A stretch of DNA of 5,931 bases from Desulfobacula sp. (lineage in GTDB: Bacteria; Desulfobacterota; Desulfobacteria; Desulfobacterales; Desulfobacteraceae). The translations under genes and the position numbers were made by a program. Positions 4,504 to 5,931 of this stretch are shown here, piece after piece; the stretch's first letter is position 1, and each line of letters opens with the position of its first letter. The DNA lies in assembly GCA_027858355.1 (NCBI GenBank), contig JAQICW010000741.1:1-5931 (forward strand). The letters run 5' to 3'. The notes beneath the pieces were generated by a model. It did no database searches, was not told the origin of the DNA, and was given only the letters and a program-made list of their open reading frames with translations.

Positions 4504-5931
4504 TGGTTTCCCTTTTCGTCATCGGCAGATTCAGGGTTATCTTTGCCCCGTTGAACCTGGAGACCGCAACTTCCATGAACCCGTTGTGCATGTCTATGAT
4601 CCGTTGCACCACGGCAAGCCCAAGACCGGTTCCGTTTTCCCGGGTTGTGAAAAACGGGTCGGAAAGCCGTTTGATATTCTCTTGTTCAATGCCAGGGCCG
4701 CTGTCTTCAATGTGAACCCTTACAAAATCATCCGCCGTGGTCTCTGTGGTGATCAGAAGTTTTCCCCCGTTCTCCATGGCCTGGGCGGCATTGATGATCA
4801 GGTTGATAAAAACCTGGCGAATCTGTTCTTCATCAATGGGGATATCTGGCAGGGGGTCAAGAAATTTTTTTTCAACCACCACCCCCTGTTTTTCAAATTT
4901 AAAGTGCAGGAGGGTCAGGACGCTGTCCAGCAGGCTGTTGATGTCCAGATGAACCTTCCGGGGTTCTGAGGGTCTGGCATAATACAAGAGTTCCTCAACG
5001 ATCTTGTTGAGACGATCCACTTCAAAGATGGCAATGGAGGCGTATTCATTGTTTTTGCCATGGTTGTCCGTGTTCTCTTCAATGAGCTGAATAAATCCCC
5101 GGATGGCAGTTAAGGGATTTCTTATCTCATGGGCAACCCCTGCAGCCACTTCTCCTAAGGCTGCCATTTTGTCGGCCTTTTGCATCTGTTCTTCGAGTTT
5201 CTTTCTTTTTGAAAGGGCTGCTGCCATCTCGTTAATAGCCGTGATGATTTCTCCGATTTCGCCTTTCCGTGGAATAATCCTGTAATCCAAATCCTCCTGA
5301 ATCGCCTTTAACCCGTTTTTCACCCGTTTTACCTTGTTTGCAACAGACCCGGCAATTAATATGCTGGCCACAAACGAAATAAACACACCCGTAAAAATGA
5401 TCGCGTAAAATTTATTTCTTAATTTTTCAGTCTGGCGGTTGATGTCCTCCACCAGTTCGTTGGCCCAGATATACCCGATGGTCTCCTTGTCCCGTATCAC
5501 AGGATACATGCAGTTCATGATATTTCCCCGCACCAGCACCGCAGTTTGAACCATTTTTAGCCCTGTCTCCATCACCTTTCGGCCCTGATGGGTTTGTGAG
5601 ATGGATTGCCCGACTTTATGCCCCAGCTCCTTGCTGGGTCCATAGGTGATAATGGCATCCAATTGTCTTGAATAATACCCCACCCCGATTCCGGGTTCCG
5701 CATCTGCAATGGCATCTGTATCTGCTTTCAGGATGGAATTTAACACGGCAATTTTTTGGAGCCGGGGGGCATCAAGGCTGCCAGATTCCGACAGGATTTC
5801 ATCAAAACTCTTCTCAAGCCGTTGGTCCATAAGCTTTGCCAGGGCAAACAATTTGTTCTGCTTTTCTTTAAGAATGGCATTCTGAGCATTCATCATCAGA
5901 AAATACCCTGTTCCCGGAACAGACAGGACAA
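4496..5931 (-). CDS. atoS: AtoS-like sensor histidine kinase (5' end outside window)
   Basis: The frame is open to the window edge. An ATG at 5896 gives 466 residues, but the codons before it read VLSVPGTGYFL, a likely end of the first membrane segment, so the true start lies beyond 5931. Numbering from that ATG, residues ~10-160 form an extracytoplasmic Cache-like sensor with GVGYYSRQLDAI (71-82), VRGNIMNCMYPV (122-133) and GYIWANEL (141-148). A membrane helix follows at ~163-187 and HAMP at ~188-235. HisKA contains H256 in GVAHEIRNPL. The ATPase domain has an N box (N365, N369), DSGPG (398-402), DPFFTTR (413-419) and GTGLGL (422-427). There is no room for a PAS domain between HAMP and HisKA. 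It overlaps the regulator gene by 8 bp and presumably phosphorylates its D54. The ligand is unknown; a short-chain acid is suggested only by the neighbouring permease. Confidence 0.92.
   Translation of the reverse strand, partial: VLSVPGTGYFLMMNAQNAILKEKQNKLFALAKLMDQRLEKSFDEILSESGSLDAPRLQKIAVLNSILKADTDAIADAEPGIGVGYYSRQLDAIITYGPSKELGHKVGQSISQTHQGRKVMETGLKMVQTAVLVRGNIMNCMYPVIRDKETIGYIWANELVEDINRQTEKLRNKFYAIIFTGVFISFVASILIAGSVANKVKRVKNGLKAIQEDLDYRIIPRKGEIGEIITAINEMAAALSKRKKLEEQMQKADKMAALGEVAAGVAHEIRNPLTAIRGFIQLIEENTDNHGKNNEYASIAIFEVDRLNKIVEELLYYARPSEPRKVHLDINSLLDSVLTLLHFKFEKQGVVVEKKFLDPLPDIPIDEEQIRQVFINLIINAAQAMENGGKLLITTETTADDFVRVHIEDSGPGIEQENIKRLSDPFFTTRENGTGLGLAVVQRIIDMHNGFMEVAVSRFNGAKITLNLPMTKRETNG

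Noticed and set aside
4223..4969. 248-codon plus-strand open frame
   Set aside because: It is antisense to the regulator start and the kinase ATPase domain and shows no domain of its own.
1..5931. CRISPR array, tRNA or rRNA
   Set aside because: No regularly spaced repeats, cloverleaf-like sequence or ribosomal RNA signature was seen on either strand.

Overview
The window looks like chromosomal DNA of an anaerobic Desulfobacterota-type bacterium (Desulfobacter/Desulfobacula-like is my guess). The reasons are an NtrC-family two-component system feeding a sigma-54 promoter, a short-chain fatty-acid transporter, an integron-type integrase remnant and DUF4338 mobile-element debris. No ribosomal RNA or other marker fixes the taxon, so this is inference from gene style only.

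Right part (1456-5931, all minus strand): an AtoSC-AtoE-like module. A membrane histidine kinase with a Cache-like sensor domain runs off the right edge of the window. It overlaps by 8 bp the gene of a sigma-54-dependent response regulator with REC, AAA+ and Fis-HTH domains. A 289-bp control region follows, with a near-consensus -24/-12 promoter and several palindromes. Next is the AtoE-family short-chain fatty-acid permease, closed by a strong rho-independent terminator. The simplest model is that the kinase senses a small extracellular ligand and phosphorylates the regulator. The regulator then drives sigma-54 RNA polymerase at the permease promoter, and the permease imports a short-chain acid as carbon or electron source. 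The catabolic partners found with atoE in E. coli (CoA-transferase atoDA, thiolase atoB) are absent here.

Left part (1-1460): a decayed accessory patch. On the minus strand a DUF2281 antitoxin gene is followed, through an ATGA overlap, by the first ~26 codons of a PemK/MazF-like toxin that then runs into unrelated DNA. Head-to-head with this pair, on the plus strand, are the first ~40 codons of an integron integrase. This is the expected geometry of intI, attI and a first toxin-antitoxin cassette. The integrase fragment breaks into a DUF4338 (DruA-like) fragment, which runs in the same frame into the start of a degenerate DDE-type transposase interrupted by a stop. A ~20-bp motif occurs three times (643, 1058, and inverted at 1268), at or near the joins between these fragments. 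Positions 1-245 hold nothing I can assign and are bracketed by an imperfect direct repeat.

The most interesting items are the integron relic with its broken toxin, the three-copy 20-bp motif, the GAFTCA variant of the sigma-54 contact loop in the regulator, and the two-palindrome cluster between the sigma-54 promoter and atoE.
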